Source: Thermoproteota archaeon (lineage in GTDB: Archaea; Thermoproteota; Methanomethylicia; Methanomethylicales; Methanomethylicaceae). Taken from it: a DNA stretch of 64,000 nucleotides. A program made the translations under genes and the position numbers. Below, piece by piece: positions 8,136 through 16,658 of this stretch; position 1 is the stretch's first letter, and each line of letters begins with the position of its first letter. The stretch spans positions 296,617 through 360,616 of the forward strand of contig JAJHRG010000001.1 of the NCBI GenBank assembly GCA_020832905.1. Reading direction: 5' to 3'. The notes below the pieces were generated by a model. The model saw nothing but the letters and a program-made list of their open reading frames with translations, was not told the origin of the DNA and ran no database searches.

Positions 8136-9106
8136 AAGAATTTTTTAAAAAATTTTGAGTAAACTTCTGGGGGGACTTCAATTCCTATTTCTCCACTATA
8201 TATTTCTAAAAAAGCTCTATCTGATGGTAATCTTCTTGCTATTATTCTTACATTTAAATTAAACCATTCTACTTGATAAGGATATGAAAAAATTACCATA
8301 TTTAAAGCTCTTATTCCTAATTCCCATAATCCTTTTATTATTTTAGTAATTCCATTAGCCATTCCTCTTAATTCTTTATCATTTAGATCTATTATTGAAC
8401 TCTTATTACCAACTCCAATAACTTCATAATTTCCTATAGGTGCCCATGGAGTAATCCATGAAAATCCTTCAGTCTTTCCAATAAATCTTTCATTATCTTC
8501 TACTATTTCTTCCCAATAATTTCTTCCTTTCTTTTTCCAATAATATTTACATTTTTTAAAGATAAATCTCTCATTTTTTAATCCATTTTTTGATGATATT
8601 AATTGAAAATGAGGATGAAGAATTGAAGCTCCTGCTTCTTGTAAATGATTCCATCCAATAAAATGATATAAATATCCTAATTTTCTACTAATATTAAAAA
8701 ACTCTATTGAGCATTTTAATCCATCAAAAATTTCATCTTCATTAATCTCATTTATATTAATTTTATGTTCTTGAGTAAATACACAAACTCCATGTAGACT
8801 AGCTAATGGATACATATTTGGAAAGATGATTGCTCTTCCTATCTTTATTCTTCCTTCTTTAATAATTTCTTTTGGAAATTTTGGTGTAGCAATTTCTATA
8901 TTTTGTGGACAAAAAGGACAATAATCACTAATTCCTTTTTGTTTTGGTCTTTTTAATCTTTCCATATTAATTCTTGATATTACATTAGTAATTGGATCTT
9001 TTCTAATTTCTATTTTTTGAGAAATTTCTATTTCATTTTTTACTATTTTAGATAATTCAAGTAATTTCAAATTCTTCATGCTTATAAATAACTCTTTTAG
9101 CTTCAT
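8132..9106 (-). CDS. galT: Galactose-1-phosphate uridylyltransferase-like protein
   Basis: 324 residues. It carries DYCPFCPQN (the CxxC metal site of GalT), NMYPLASLHG, and GWNHLQEAGASILHPHFQLI, in which HPHFQ is the HxHxQ catalytic motif of the HIT/GalT superfamily with the uridylylated His. The usual reaction exchanges UMP between UDP-glucose and galactose 1-phosphate; in archaea the sugar phosphate may differ. The first ~35 residues before KIEIRKDPIT are longer than needed, and an internal ATG at 9079 is an alternative start. The gene overlaps the end of the GH57 gene by about 50 bases and is the last gene of a four-gene operon. Confidence 0.85.
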   Translation of the reverse strand: MKLKELFISMKNLKLLELSKIVKNEIEISQKIEIRKDPITNVISRINMERLKRPKQKGISDYCPFCPQNIEIATPKFPKEIIKEGRIKIGRAIIFPNMYPLASLHGVCVFTQEHKININEINEDEIFDGLKCSIEFFNISRKLGYLYHFIGWNHLQEAGASILHPHFQLISSKNGLKNERFIFKKCKYYWKKKGRNYWEEIVEDNERFIGKTEGFSWITPWAPIGNYEVIGVGNKSSIIDLNDKELRGMANGITKIIKGLWELGIRALNMVIFSYPYQVEWFNLNVRIIARRLPSDRAFLEIYSGEIGIEVPPEVYSKFFKKFF

Positions 9107-10550
9107 TTATTGTTTTTTCTAAAATTTTAATTAATTCTTCTCTACTTTTAGCATTTTTAACTTCTCTTGATAATTCTTTAAGTCCAAGAATATCATTAAT
9201 CCATTTACTAAAATCATTTCTTCTCATATGAAAACTTAAAACTTCATCATTTATTTCTTTTATAATGTTATAAAATTCTACTAAGTTTCTTGCTTTTATT
9301 CCTAATGGTTTTGCAAAACCAGAGTAAAAATGAAATGAATGAGTATCTGGTAGTTCTTCAAATAATATCTTATAATAAATAATTTTATCTCCCATTAAGT
9401 CATATAATTTATATTTTAAATCTGCTAATACCCATGTAAATGATATGAATGCTTCTATTGGACCATTAAAATGACTAAAGTATGAATGTACAGCTTTTGC
9501 ACCATTTTCTTTTGTACACATATAATGGAAATGATCACTTGTAGTAAGATATCTCCATGTTCTTAAGTATTCTCCACCTATGCTTTTTACTATAGGTTCT
9601 AAATATTTCAATACTTCAAAACAATATTTTTGCATTTCATTTCCGAGCCATGCTGATAAATCTCTTTCTACATCAGCCCATGATATTGTTTCTTTTACAT
9701 CAATTTCATCTAAAGGATGTAAATTAGAAATAATATCAGAAGGTATTGAAAATTTCATATTTTCTATATATCTTGGAAGTACTTTAATAAAATCATGAAT
9801 TCCACTTTCTGGCCAATAATGTTCACCAAAAGTCTCTATATCCATTGCTATAAATATAATATCTCCAGGAGTTAATGAAAGCCATTTTGCATATTTCTCT
9901 GCAGTTAATGGCCATTCATTCCAATTTCTAAGTGTAAATCTAAATCCTATATCATCTGATAGTCTATAGTTTCTCATTAATAATAATATATTTGAATCTT
10001 TTGCTTTGTATAGATAATTTGGAGATCTCCAACCTAAAATTCTATCTACTCCTTCAGTTAATATCATTTTAAATCCTAAATTTTCCATTATTTTTGCAAC
10101 CTTATTATCATATATGAATTCTGTATTTTCTACAACTATAGGCTCAACACCAAAGAGTTCTTTTATTATTCTTTTATGAAGCTTTATTTGTTCTATAAAT
10201 TCTTTTTCATTTATTAAATATGAAAGAGAATGATAATATGTTTCTGTTACAAGTTCACACGAATTTTCATCTATTAATTTTTTAATAATTTCAATAATCT
10301 TAGGTTCCCACCAGCTACATTGTTCTAAAAATATTCCAGATAATCCTAATGAGAATTTAAAATTATACTTTTTTGCATTTTCTAAAAAAATTTCAAGTAT
10401 AGGTATATAGCAATTTTTAGCTACTCTCTGAAAAATTTCTTTATTTAAATTATCATCAAAATAATCTAGTTCTTGAATATTTTCTTTTCCAAAAAACTTT
10501 TTAATTCTTCTTGGCTGATGAGCTTCAAAAAAGAATAAAATTCTTTTCAC
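9057..10550 (-). CDS. Glycoside hydrolase family 57 (alpha-amylase/glucanotransferase type)
   Basis: 497 residues with GH57 regions in order: HQP at residues 11-13, SLGLSGIFLEQ near 67, VENTEF around 144 (the Glu nucleophile position), MDIETFGEH near 236-244 (the Asp acid/base position) and YFSHFNGPIEAF further on. No signal peptide is visible, so it is probably cytoplasmic and acts on internal alpha-glucan such as glycogen. The start is GTG in a TAGTG overlap with the AOR stop, showing translational coupling. Hydrolase and 4-alpha-glucanotransferase activities cannot be separated by reading alone. Confidence 0.9.
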   Translation of the reverse strand: MKRILFFFEAHQPRRIKKFFGKENIQELDYFDDNLNKEIFQRVAKNCYIPILEIFLENAKKYNFKFSLGLSGIFLEQCSWWEPKIIEIIKKLIDENSCELVTETYYHSLSYLINEKEFIEQIKLHKRIIKELFGVEPIVVENTEFIYDNKVAKIMENLGFKMILTEGVDRILGWRSPNYLYKAKDSNILLLMRNYRLSDDIGFRFTLRNWNEWPLTAEKYAKWLSLTPGDIIFIAMDIETFGEHYWPESGIHDFIKVLPRYIENMKFSIPSDIISNLHPLDEIDVKETISWADVERDLSAWLGNEMQKYCFEVLKYLEPIVKSIGGEYLRTWRYLTTSDHFHYMCTKENGAKAVHSYFSHFNGPIEAFISFTWVLADLKYKLYDLMGDKIIYYKILFEELPDTHSFHFYSGFAKPLGIKARNLVEFYNIIKEINDEVLSFHMRRNDFSKWINDILGLKELSREVKNAKSREELIKILEKTINEAKRVIYKHEEFEIT

Positions 10551-12310
10551 TATTTTCCCTCTAATAACTTTTTGTATTCCATTATTCCTTCTCTTATATC
10601 TTCTTCTCTTAAAATTCCTTGAGGTGTAGGTGTTTCTAGTATTCTCTTAGGTATTCTTAATTTTTCAAAAGAAAATCCTTCTCTTACTTTGAATTTATAT
10701 TTCTCTCTTAAAATCTCAATACCTTTTTCTTTTAATTGTGATGGAGTAATATCTATTCCAATTACTGAAAAACATCTACTAATTACTTCTGGAGTATAAA
10801 CTTTTCTTGAGAAAAAGCAAACTACAAGACTTGATAATACTTGTCTCCAAGATTCTTCCTCAAATATCATTTTTGCAATTTCTTTTGGATTTGGTTTTTT
10901 TCCTTCAGCATTTAATTTTTGATCAATATCATATCCTGCATTATCTAAGTGACTATGTCTCATTCCAACTAAAAATCCAATATGTGTAGCTAATCCGCAA
11001 TGATATCCTGGCATTTCATTTCCTCCAAAGGATAAAGCAAAATCTTTTCCTCCATATTTTGAAGATGCATATTCTACACCTTTTGATAAAGCCTCATAAA
11101 ATTCTCCCTTCATTTCTACAATTCTATTAATAGCCTCTATATATGTTTCATAATCTCCCCATTTTAATAATAATCCATCAGTTTCCTTTGTAGTAATTAT
11201 TCCTTTTTCCATACATTCTGTTGCCCATGCAAGTATAACACCTGTACTTATTGCATCTAATCCTAATTCTTCAACTCTATCCATTATTTTTAAAAAACCT
11301 TCAGCACTTCTTATATCAAGCATACAACCTAATGCATAAATTGGTTCATAATCATATGGTATCATTTTTATTCTATAGAAATATGGTTCATTTTCATAAG
11401 GTATTCTTAATGTAGCTACATGAATACAACTTACAGGACAATGAGCACATGCAATTCTTCTTCCAAGAAACTTTTCTGCTAAAGCTTCACCAGATAATTC
11501 ATTTATTCCTTCAAATTTTGTTTTTTGAAGATTTCTTACTGGTAGTGATGAAATTAAATTTAATGAAGTAACATTCATTGATGTACCAATATCATGATAT
11601 TTTTTCATTGCTCCACTTTTTATGAAAGAATTATAAAGTTCATCATATATGTTTCTATAACCTCTAGGATCTTTTACTTTTAAACTATCTCTTCCTGATA
11701 TAATAATTGCTTTAAGTTTTTTAGAACCAAAGACAGCACCTAATCCAAGTCTTCCAAAAGTTCTAAAAGTTTCTGTTATTACACAAGCATAAGGAATCAT
11801 TTTTTCTCCAGCTCTACCTATTCTCATAATACTTCTTATTCCTGGAATTCCTTCTTTTTCTCTTAAAATTCTTCCTACAGCTGTTGTACTACTCATTCCC
11901 CATAATGTAGAAGCATCTCTAAATTTTACTCCATTTTCATCTATAACTAAATAAATTGGATAATCACTACTACCTTTTATTACAATAGCTCCATATCCTG
12001 CCATTCTTATAGCTAATCCACATCTCCCTCCTGCATGACTTTCTCCAAGATTTCCTGTTAATGGTGATTTGAAAAGTGCTACAGTTTTAGATGCAAGAGG
12101 ATAAATACCATTAAAATAACCTATAGCAAATATTATAGGATTTTCTCCTGATAATGGATCAATATTTTTTGGACATTCTTCACTTAATAGTTTTATTCCT
12201 ACACCTACTCCTCCAAGCCATTCTTTAAATAGTTCTGGTCTTTCCTTTATCCAATATCTTTTATTATCTAAATCAATATAGAGAATTTTAGAAAGAGAAG
12301 ATGCCTCCAT
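10550..12310 (-). CDS. Aldehyde ferredoxin oxidoreductase (tungsten/molybdopterin family)
   Basis: About 587 residues. Family features: N-terminal ILYIDLDN and EWLGGVGVG, SPLTGNLGESHAGGRCG (pterin-binding part), the Fe-S motif CAHCPVSC at about 288-295, GMRHSHLDNAGYD, and a further Cys in SSLVVCFFS. The enzyme oxidises aldehydes to acids, passing electrons to ferredoxin; the substrate is unknown. Start ATG 12310 is chosen because GGAGG lies 7 bases before it and it overlaps the ferredoxin stop as TGATG; the frame continues 12 codons upstream without need. The moa/mob genes at 26-28.5 kb could provide its pterin cofactor. Confidence 0.93.
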   Translation of the reverse strand: MEASSLSKILYIDLDNKRYWIKERPELFKEWLGGVGVGIKLLSEECPKNIDPLSGENPIIFAIGYFNGIYPLASKTVALFKSPLTGNLGESHAGGRCGLAIRMAGYGAIVIKGSSDYPIYLVIDENGVKFRDASTLWGMSSTTAVGRILREKEGIPGIRSIMRIGRAGEKMIPYACVITETFRTFGRLGLGAVFGSKKLKAIIISGRDSLKVKDPRGYRNIYDELYNSFIKSGAMKKYHDIGTSMNVTSLNLISSLPVRNLQKTKFEGINELSGEALAEKFLGRRIACAHCPVSCIHVATLRIPYENEPYFYRIKMIPYDYEPIYALGCMLDIRSAEGFLKIMDRVEELGLDAISTGVILAWATECMEKGIITTKETDGLLLKWGDYETYIEAINRIVEMKGEFYEALSKGVEYASSKYGGKDFALSFGGNEMPGYHCGLATHIGFLVGMRHSHLDNAGYDIDQKLNAEGKKPNPKEIAKMIFEEESWRQVLSSLVVCFFSRKVYTPEVISRCFSVIGIDITPSQLKEKGIEILREKYKFKVREGFSFEKLRIPKRILETPTPQGILREEDIREGIMEYKKLLEGK

Positions 12311-12717
12311 CATATTTCCTCCAATTTTATTACTCCATATGGACAATAATTAACACAATATCCACAATATGTACAAACTATAGGTTTATTTAATGACTTA
12401 TCCCAAAATATTGCTCCAATAAGACAATTTTTCATACAATTACCACATGCTATACATTTTTTATGATCAATTCTTACACCACCACCTTCTCTTTTACTTA
12501 TAGCACCAGTTGGACATACTTTTGCACATGGAGGATCTTTACATGCTCTACATACTCTTATAATAAATCCACGTTCAATTCCTCCTACTGATTGTACAAA
12601 TATTGCAGCTCTTGAAATTCCAGCCTCAGCAAATCTTCTATTACAAGCAAACATACATAGTTGACAACCAACACATAAATCAACATCAACTACTGATATT
12701 CTTTTGACCATTTTCAA
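12310..12717 (-). CDS. Multi-cluster 4Fe-4S ferredoxin partner of AOR
   Basis: 135 residues with four Cys-rich groups: CVGCQLCMFAC, CRACKDPPCAKVCP, CIACGNCMKNC and CTYCGYCVNYCP, enough for four 4Fe-4S clusters, in the HycB/DmsB-like arrangement. No membrane segment. It is the first gene of the ferredoxin-AOR-GH57-GalT operon and overlaps the AOR start, so it very probably takes electrons from that enzyme. The start could also be the MVKRI methionine two codons later. Confidence 0.92.
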   Translation of the reverse strand: MKMVKRISVVDVDLCVGCQLCMFACNRRFAEAGISRAAIFVQSVGGIERGFIIRVCRACKDPPCAKVCPTGAISKREGGGVRIDHKKCIACGNCMKNCLIGAIFWDKSLNKPIVCTYCGYCVNYCPYGVIKLEEI

Positions 12718-12864
12718 TCTAACTATATTATTAGTTTACTAGTGATATATAAGTACAAATTATCAATGATTTTTTATTAATTATTATGAATTTTACAGCT
12801 GAAAATCTTGTTTTTCAATACGAAATAGAGAAAAAACTTATAAGCTTTGTTTTAATTGCTTTTG

Positions 12865-13011
12865 ATGATGAATAAAATTAGAGTAATGGTTGTCTCTAAG
12901 CACTTGAATGTAGAGAAACAAATACTTAAACAAAATAGATGTGAGAGCTCTGGTACTTTGAATATCTCTCAAATTACAGATGTAAATTCAAATAGATGTG
13001 AAAAACAATGA
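12865..13011 (+). CDS. Possible leaderless small protein (48 residues)
   Basis: An open frame of 48 codons starts with two ATGs (12865, 12868), about 25 bases after a TATA-like AACTTATAAGC, the spacing expected for a leaderless archaeal gene. The peptide (MMNKIRVMVVSKHLNVEKQI...) has the piece NRCE twice and no recognised domain. It ends 51 bases before homoserine dehydrogenase; between them a 6-bp inverted repeat (TAAAGA/TCTTTA, about 13019-13038) precedes the Shine-Dalgarno. It could be a small gene, a leader peptide, or chance. The rest of the 345-base gap holds nothing else I recognise. Confidence 0.3.
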   Translation: MMNKIRVMVVSKHLNVEKQILKQNRCESSGTLNISQITDVNSNRCEKQ

Positions 13012-13062
13012 TTAGTCCTAAAGAAGCTTGCTCTTTAAGATGGAAGGAGGTTAGTATATATT

Positions 13063-14097
13063 ATGCATTTTGATATAGCTTTTATAGGATTTGGAACTGT
13101 AGGAAGAGGTATGGCTGAATTATTATTAGAGAAAAAATCTATTCTAGAAAAGCTTTATAATATTACATGGCGTGTAGTTGCTATATCTGATTTACGTTAT
13201 GGTTCTATTGTTAATGATAATGGAATTAATCTTAAAGAGGCATTAAGCTTAGTAGAATCGAATAAAGATTTTAAATTTTTAAATGGAAAAAAAGGACTTT
13301 CTTCAATTGAAGTAATAAAAGAATCTAATTCCAATCTTATAGTAGAAGTTACATGGACAAATCTAATAAATGGTGAGCCAGGTTATTCTCATATAAAAAC
13401 AGCTTTAAACTTAGGAAAAAATGTAATTACTACAAATAAAGGTCCTATTGCTCTTTATTATAAAGAATTAAAAGAATTAGCAAATAGAAAAAATGTTCAA
13501 TTAAGATATAAAGGAACTGTTATGAGTGGTACTCCTAGTTTTAATATTTTTGAAGGTCCTCTTGCTGGATGTAATGTAGAATCTATTAGAGGTATACTTA
13601 ATGGTACAACTAATTTTATACTTACTGAAATGGAGAAAGGTCTAGATTATGAGCAAGCATTAAAAGAAGCTCAGAAATTAGGTTATGCAGAAGCAGATCC
13701 AACAATGGATGTTGAAGGTTTAGATGCTGCAGCAAAATTAGTTATATTAATAAATACAATATTTGATATGGATATTAAATTAAGTGATGTAAAGAGAAAG
13801 GGAATTACTTCCATAAAAATTAGTGATGTAAGAGAAGCTCTTAATACAGGAAAGAGAATTAAGCTTATAGCAAAAGCTGAAAAAATTAATAATAAAATTT
13901 TAGCAGAGGTATCACCACAACTTATTCCTTTAAGTGATCCTTTAGCAAATATAATGGGCGTAATGAATGCTATAACCTTTAAAACTGATTGTTTAGGTGA
14001 TATAACTATAGTGGGACCTGGTGCTGGAAAAAGAGCTACAGGATATGCATTAATTTCAGACATGATAGCAATTTCAACTAAACTATCTAAAGATTAA
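13063..14097 (+). CDS. hom: Homoserine dehydrogenase
   Basis: 344 residues. The N-terminal Rossmann fold has GFGTVGRG; TTNKGPIALYY and YKGTVMSGTPSFN lie in the cofactor/substrate region; the signature GTTNFILTEMEKG and the YAEADPTMDVEGLDAAAKL segment follow. It reduces aspartate semialdehyde to homoserine for threonine and methionine synthesis. There is no aspartokinase or ACT domain, so this is the short single-function form. GGAGG lies at about 13046-13050, 12 bases before the ATG. No other aspartate-pathway genes are nearby. Confidence 0.95.
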   Translation: MHFDIAFIGFGTVGRGMAELLLEKKSILEKLYNITWRVVAISDLRYGSIVNDNGINLKEALSLVESNKDFKFLNGKKGLSSIEVIKESNSNLIVEVTWTNLINGEPGYSHIKTALNLGKNVITTNKGPIALYYKELKELANRKNVQLRYKGTVMSGTPSFNIFEGPLAGCNVESIRGILNGTTNFILTEMEKGLDYEQALKEAQKLGYAEADPTMDVEGLDAAAKLVILINTIFDMDIKLSDVKRKGITSIKISDVREALNTGKRIKLIAKAEKINNKILAEVSPQLIPLSDPLANIMGVMNAITFKTDCLGDITIVGPGAGKRATGYALISDMIAISTKLSKD

Positions 14098-14138
14098 GGA
14101 ATAAAAAATAAAAACCTCAAACTATTTAATGAAAAATA

Positions 14139-14214
14139 GGGCCGGTAGATCAGCTGGCAGATCGTCCGCCTTGCACGCGGAAGGTCGAGGGTTCAAATCC
14201 CTCCCGGTCCACCA
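14139..14214 (+). tRNA. tRNA-Ala (anticodon TGC)
   Basis: Cloverleaf with acceptor GGGCCGG/CCGGTCC, which gives the G3-U70 pair that identifies alanine tRNA; D arm GATC/GATC; anticodon stem TCCGC/GCGGA with loop CTTGCAC; T arm GAGGG/CCCTC; discriminator A and encoded CCA. No intron. Confidence 0.95.
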
Positions 14215-14457
14215 TTATTTTTCCTAAAGTTATTTGAATACTTCTAAGAATTAATTTATAGATTTATATCATAGTGTTTACTTTTTAGATTATTTCTCAC
14301 AACTAATTGTATTATTAAATAGAATTGGAATTAAAAGTAATTTTTCCCCTTCAAAAACTTCTAAACATATGAAAAACTTTTTCATTTTTCTAAATTAGAA
14401 CCTGAAGTTAATATCCCTTTAAATTATTATATAATTCCATATTTTAAGTTATTTTTC

Positions 14458-14489
14458 TGTTAACCTAACATTTATATGTAAGGTTAACA
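14458..14489 (+). promoter_or_regulatory. BirA-type biotin operator around the bioY TATA box
   Basis: Perfect 9-bp inverted repeat TGTTAACCT - 14 bases - AGGTTAACA. This fits the known biotin repressor consensus (TTGTnnACC, 14-16 bases, GGTnnACAA). The spacer contains TTTATATG (14470-14477), a TATA-like box about 25-30 bases before the bioY ATG, so repressor binding would cover the TATA element. Transcription of bioY would then be leaderless. Confidence 0.8.
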
Positions 14490-14500
14490 ATAAAAAATTT

Positions 14501-14995
14501 ATGTTTTCTGCAAGAATATTAGTAATTTCATCTATATTTGCAACTCTTACAGCAATAGGAGCATGGATTACTATTCCAATATCTCCTGTACCATTTACTC
14601 TTCAGACTTTCTTTGTTTATCTTTCTGTTTTATTATTGGGAAAATATGCTTTTTTAAGTCAAGCAATATATATACTAATGGGTCTTATTGGATTACCTGT
14701 ATTTGCTAAAGGTTTACCAGGCTATATTGCTATTCCTGGACCTACAGGAGGATATATAATTGGCTTCTTATTAGGAGCTTTATTTTCATCTCTATTTAAG
14801 AGAGATATTCTAAAAGTTTTCATATGTATGTTAATAATATTTGGATTAGGATGGTTATGGCTTTCTTACTGGATTGGATATTATAATGCTTTATTATTTG
14901 GTATTATACCTTTTCTTCCATGGGATATTTTAAAAGCTATATTAGCAATTATAATTGCAAGAAGATTAAAAGAGTATATTACTGATATATTATAA
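14501..14995 (+). CDS. bioY: BioY family biotin transporter (ECF S component)
   Basis: 164 residues, about six membrane helices. Family motifs are clear: WITIPISPVPFTLQTFFVYL near residues 22-41, LPVFAKGLPGYIAIPGPTGGYIIGF in the middle. BioY binds biotin at the membrane, alone or with an ECF ATPase module; no such module is in this window. The ATG lies about 25 bases after a TATA box with no Shine-Dalgarno, so the mRNA is probably leaderless. A BirA-type operator covers the promoter, so repression by biotin is expected. It ends overlapping the convergent V4R gene by 17 bases. Confidence 0.92.
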   Translation: MFSARILVISSIFATLTAIGAWITIPISPVPFTLQTFFVYLSVLLLGKYAFLSQAIYILMGLIGLPVFAKGLPGYIAIPGPTGGYIIGFLLGALFSSLFKRDILKVFICMLIIFGLGWLWLSYWIGYYNALLFGIIPFLPWDILKAILAIIIARRLKEYITDIL

Positions 14996-15758
14996 ACTTA
15001 CAAGCTTTATCTCCTTTAGCTATACAATTTTCTTCTTTACATTTAAATTCTGTACCAAATAATTCTGTAAATGTTCCTGCTAATACTCCTCTTACAAAAT
15101 TACTATATGGTCTATCCAATTGATTTTTTGCAATTTCACATTCAAAACAATCATATATTATAATTTCACTATAATTTGGTTGAAGTTTAATAATCTCTAT
15201 TATCCCAAATCCTGCCCATTGAAAGAATTTTCTACTAATTTCTTCATATATTCTTAATGGATTTATTAAACCTATTTTTTCAGCAATTTCTTTGTGTATT
15301 TTTGCAAATCCTTTTCCACATTCAAATCCTATATAGTATAGAACTGCTTCTCCTGCAGAACCAAATCTTTCTCTAATTCCTTTAAACGTTTGTATATATG
15401 CTGCATCTCTAAATAGTATAATTCTTGAGTTATCTGCCATTAAGGGAAATGATGTAGTATCTATTAAAATTCCTTTAGATTTTATAACTTCTAAAATATT
15501 AAATTCTTTTTCTATTTCTAATATGATTCTTTCAATTGGTATTGTAGATTCAGTAATATCAAGAAAAACTAATAATTTTAATGCATTATCCTTATCATAA
15601 GTAATTATAATATTAACTACTTTTATATTATATTTTGAAGTAATTGAAGTAAGTAATGAGCATAATTCTACAATATTATCTTTTTTCTTAATTAAAAGAC
15701 AAAGAAGTTCTCTATTAGGAGCAATTACATAACGTCCTATATCAAATGGATAAGGCAT
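14979..15758 (-). CDS. V4R-domain regulatory/sensor protein
   Basis: 259 residues. The N-terminal ~85 residues resemble an ACT-like ligand-binding fold (DNIVELCSLLTSITSKYNIKVVN). From ~115 the protein matches the V4R (4-vinyl reductase) domain: GSAGEAVLYYIGFECGKGFA, then YDCFECE, FVRGVLAGTFTELFG and C-K-E-E-N-C-I-A-K-G-D-x-A-C near the C-terminus, with Cys residues that usually bind metal. V4R proteins sense small hydrophobic or metal ligands and often regulate transcription or carry effector domains. No DNA-binding domain is seen. A single gene, convergent with bioY. Confidence 0.75.
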   Translation of the reverse strand: MPYPFDIGRYVIAPNRELLCLLIKKKDNIVELCSLLTSITSKYNIKVVNIIITYDKDNALKLLVFLDITESTIPIERIILEIEKEFNILEVIKSKGILIDTTSFPLMADNSRIILFRDAAYIQTFKGIRERFGSAGEAVLYYIGFECGKGFAKIHKEIAEKIGLINPLRIYEEISRKFFQWAGFGIIEIIKLQPNYSEIIIYDCFECEIAKNQLDRPYSNFVRGVLAGTFTELFGTEFKCKEENCIAKGDKACKFIIYQ

Positions 15759-15893
15759 ATTTTATCTAATTAAAAATTAAAATTCATACTTTTATTTTTT
15801 ATCTTAAACAGAAATACTAGTTTTATTAATAAATATAACATTTATATTGTAAATTAATTAATTAAATAATAAAATGATAATTTAATACTACTA

Positions 15894-15972
15894 TGGTGGG
15901 GCCGCCGGGATTTGAACCCGGGATCACAAGCGCCCCAGGCTTGCATCCTAGACCAAGCTAGACTACGGCCCC
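15894..15972 (-). tRNA. tRNA-Pro (anticodon GGG)
   Basis: Acceptor GGGGCCG/CGGCCCC, anticodon stem CAAGC/GCTTG with loop CTGGGGC, T arm CCGGG/CCCGG, discriminator A, encoded CCA at 15894-15896. No intron. Confidence 0.95.
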
Positions 15973-16054
15973 TACTAATTATTCAATAAATAATTAGGAG
16001 TTCTTTAATTTTTTACTTTTAGGAATAAATATTTCTTTTTTTATTAATTTTATC

Positions 16055-16528
16055 ATGAAAATTCTTACTGTATATTATTCTAGAACTGGAAATACAAGAG
16101 TGGTAGCTCAAAAAATTGCTGAAATAACAAAAAGTGATATTGAAGAAATTAAAGATACAAAAAATAGAAGTGGATTTTTTGGATTTTTAATTTCAGGTTA
16201 TGAAGCTGCAAGAAAGAAGACTACAAAAATAGCTGAATTAAAATATGATCCATTAAATTATGATATTGTAATAATAGGAACTCCTGTATGGGTAGGAAAA
16301 ATGTCTGTTCCCATAAGAACTTATATTCTAAATAATAAAGATAAATTTAATAAAGTTGCATTTTTTTGTACCTTTTCATTTTCTCCATCAAATATTTTCA
16401 AAGATATGGAAGAAGCATGTAATAAGAAACCAATAATTAAAGAAGCTTTTAGAGATTCTGAAATAAAATCAGGTAAATATATTGAAAAATTAAATAATTT
16501 TAAAATACTTATCTCAAATAATAGTTAA
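16055..16528 (+). CDS. Flavodoxin-family protein
   Basis: 157 residues. The N-terminal YYSRTGNTRVVAQKIAE is the FMN phosphate-binding loop of flavodoxins (T/S-x-T-G-N-T), and YDIVIIGTPVWVGKMSVPIRTYI is the second FMN-contacting segment. It probably carries electrons or acts as an FMN-dependent quinone reductase-like protein in the cytoplasm. A single gene between two tRNAs, with no partner evident. A TATA-like element is not clear in front of the ATG. Confidence 0.88.
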   Translation: MKILTVYYSRTGNTRVVAQKIAEITKSDIEEIKDTKNRSGFFGFLISGYEAARKKTTKIAELKYDPLNYDIVIIGTPVWVGKMSVPIRTYILNNKDKFNKVAFFCTFSFSPSNIFKDMEEACNKKPIIKEAFRDSEIKSGKYIEKLNNFKILISNNS

Positions 16529-16557
16529 ATACTAGAGTTTTTAGTAATTAGCTTAGT

Positions 16558-16647
16558 GCGGCCGTAGTCTAGCTTGGTCTAGGACGTCGGCCTTCCAAGA
16601 TAAATCGAAGAACGCCGAGGACCCGGGTTCAAATCCCGGCGGCCGCA
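16558..16647 (+). tRNA. tRNA-Gly (anticodon TCC) with a 15-base intron
   Basis: Acceptor GCGGCCG/CGGCCGC. The anticodon stem TCGGC/GCCGA encloses 22 bases. A bulge-helix-bulge is visible: CTTC pairs with GAAG, bulges CAA and AAC, inner GAT/ATC. Removing 15 bases between positions 37 and 38 gives loop CTTCCAC, anticodon TCC. CCA is not encoded (CTA follows). The body is nearly the same as the tRNA-Gly(GCC) at 5.8 kb. Confidence 0.93.
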
Positions 16648-16658
16648 CTACATAATTT

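Noticed and set aside
12860-12920. ATGATGA at 12865 as box C of an sRNA
   Set aside because: No CTGA box D within 70 bases on that strand; a small ORF explains the sequence equally well.
14215-14457. Gap between tRNA-Ala and the bioY operator
   Set aside because: AT-rich, no ORF of note, no hairpin or RNA motif recognised.
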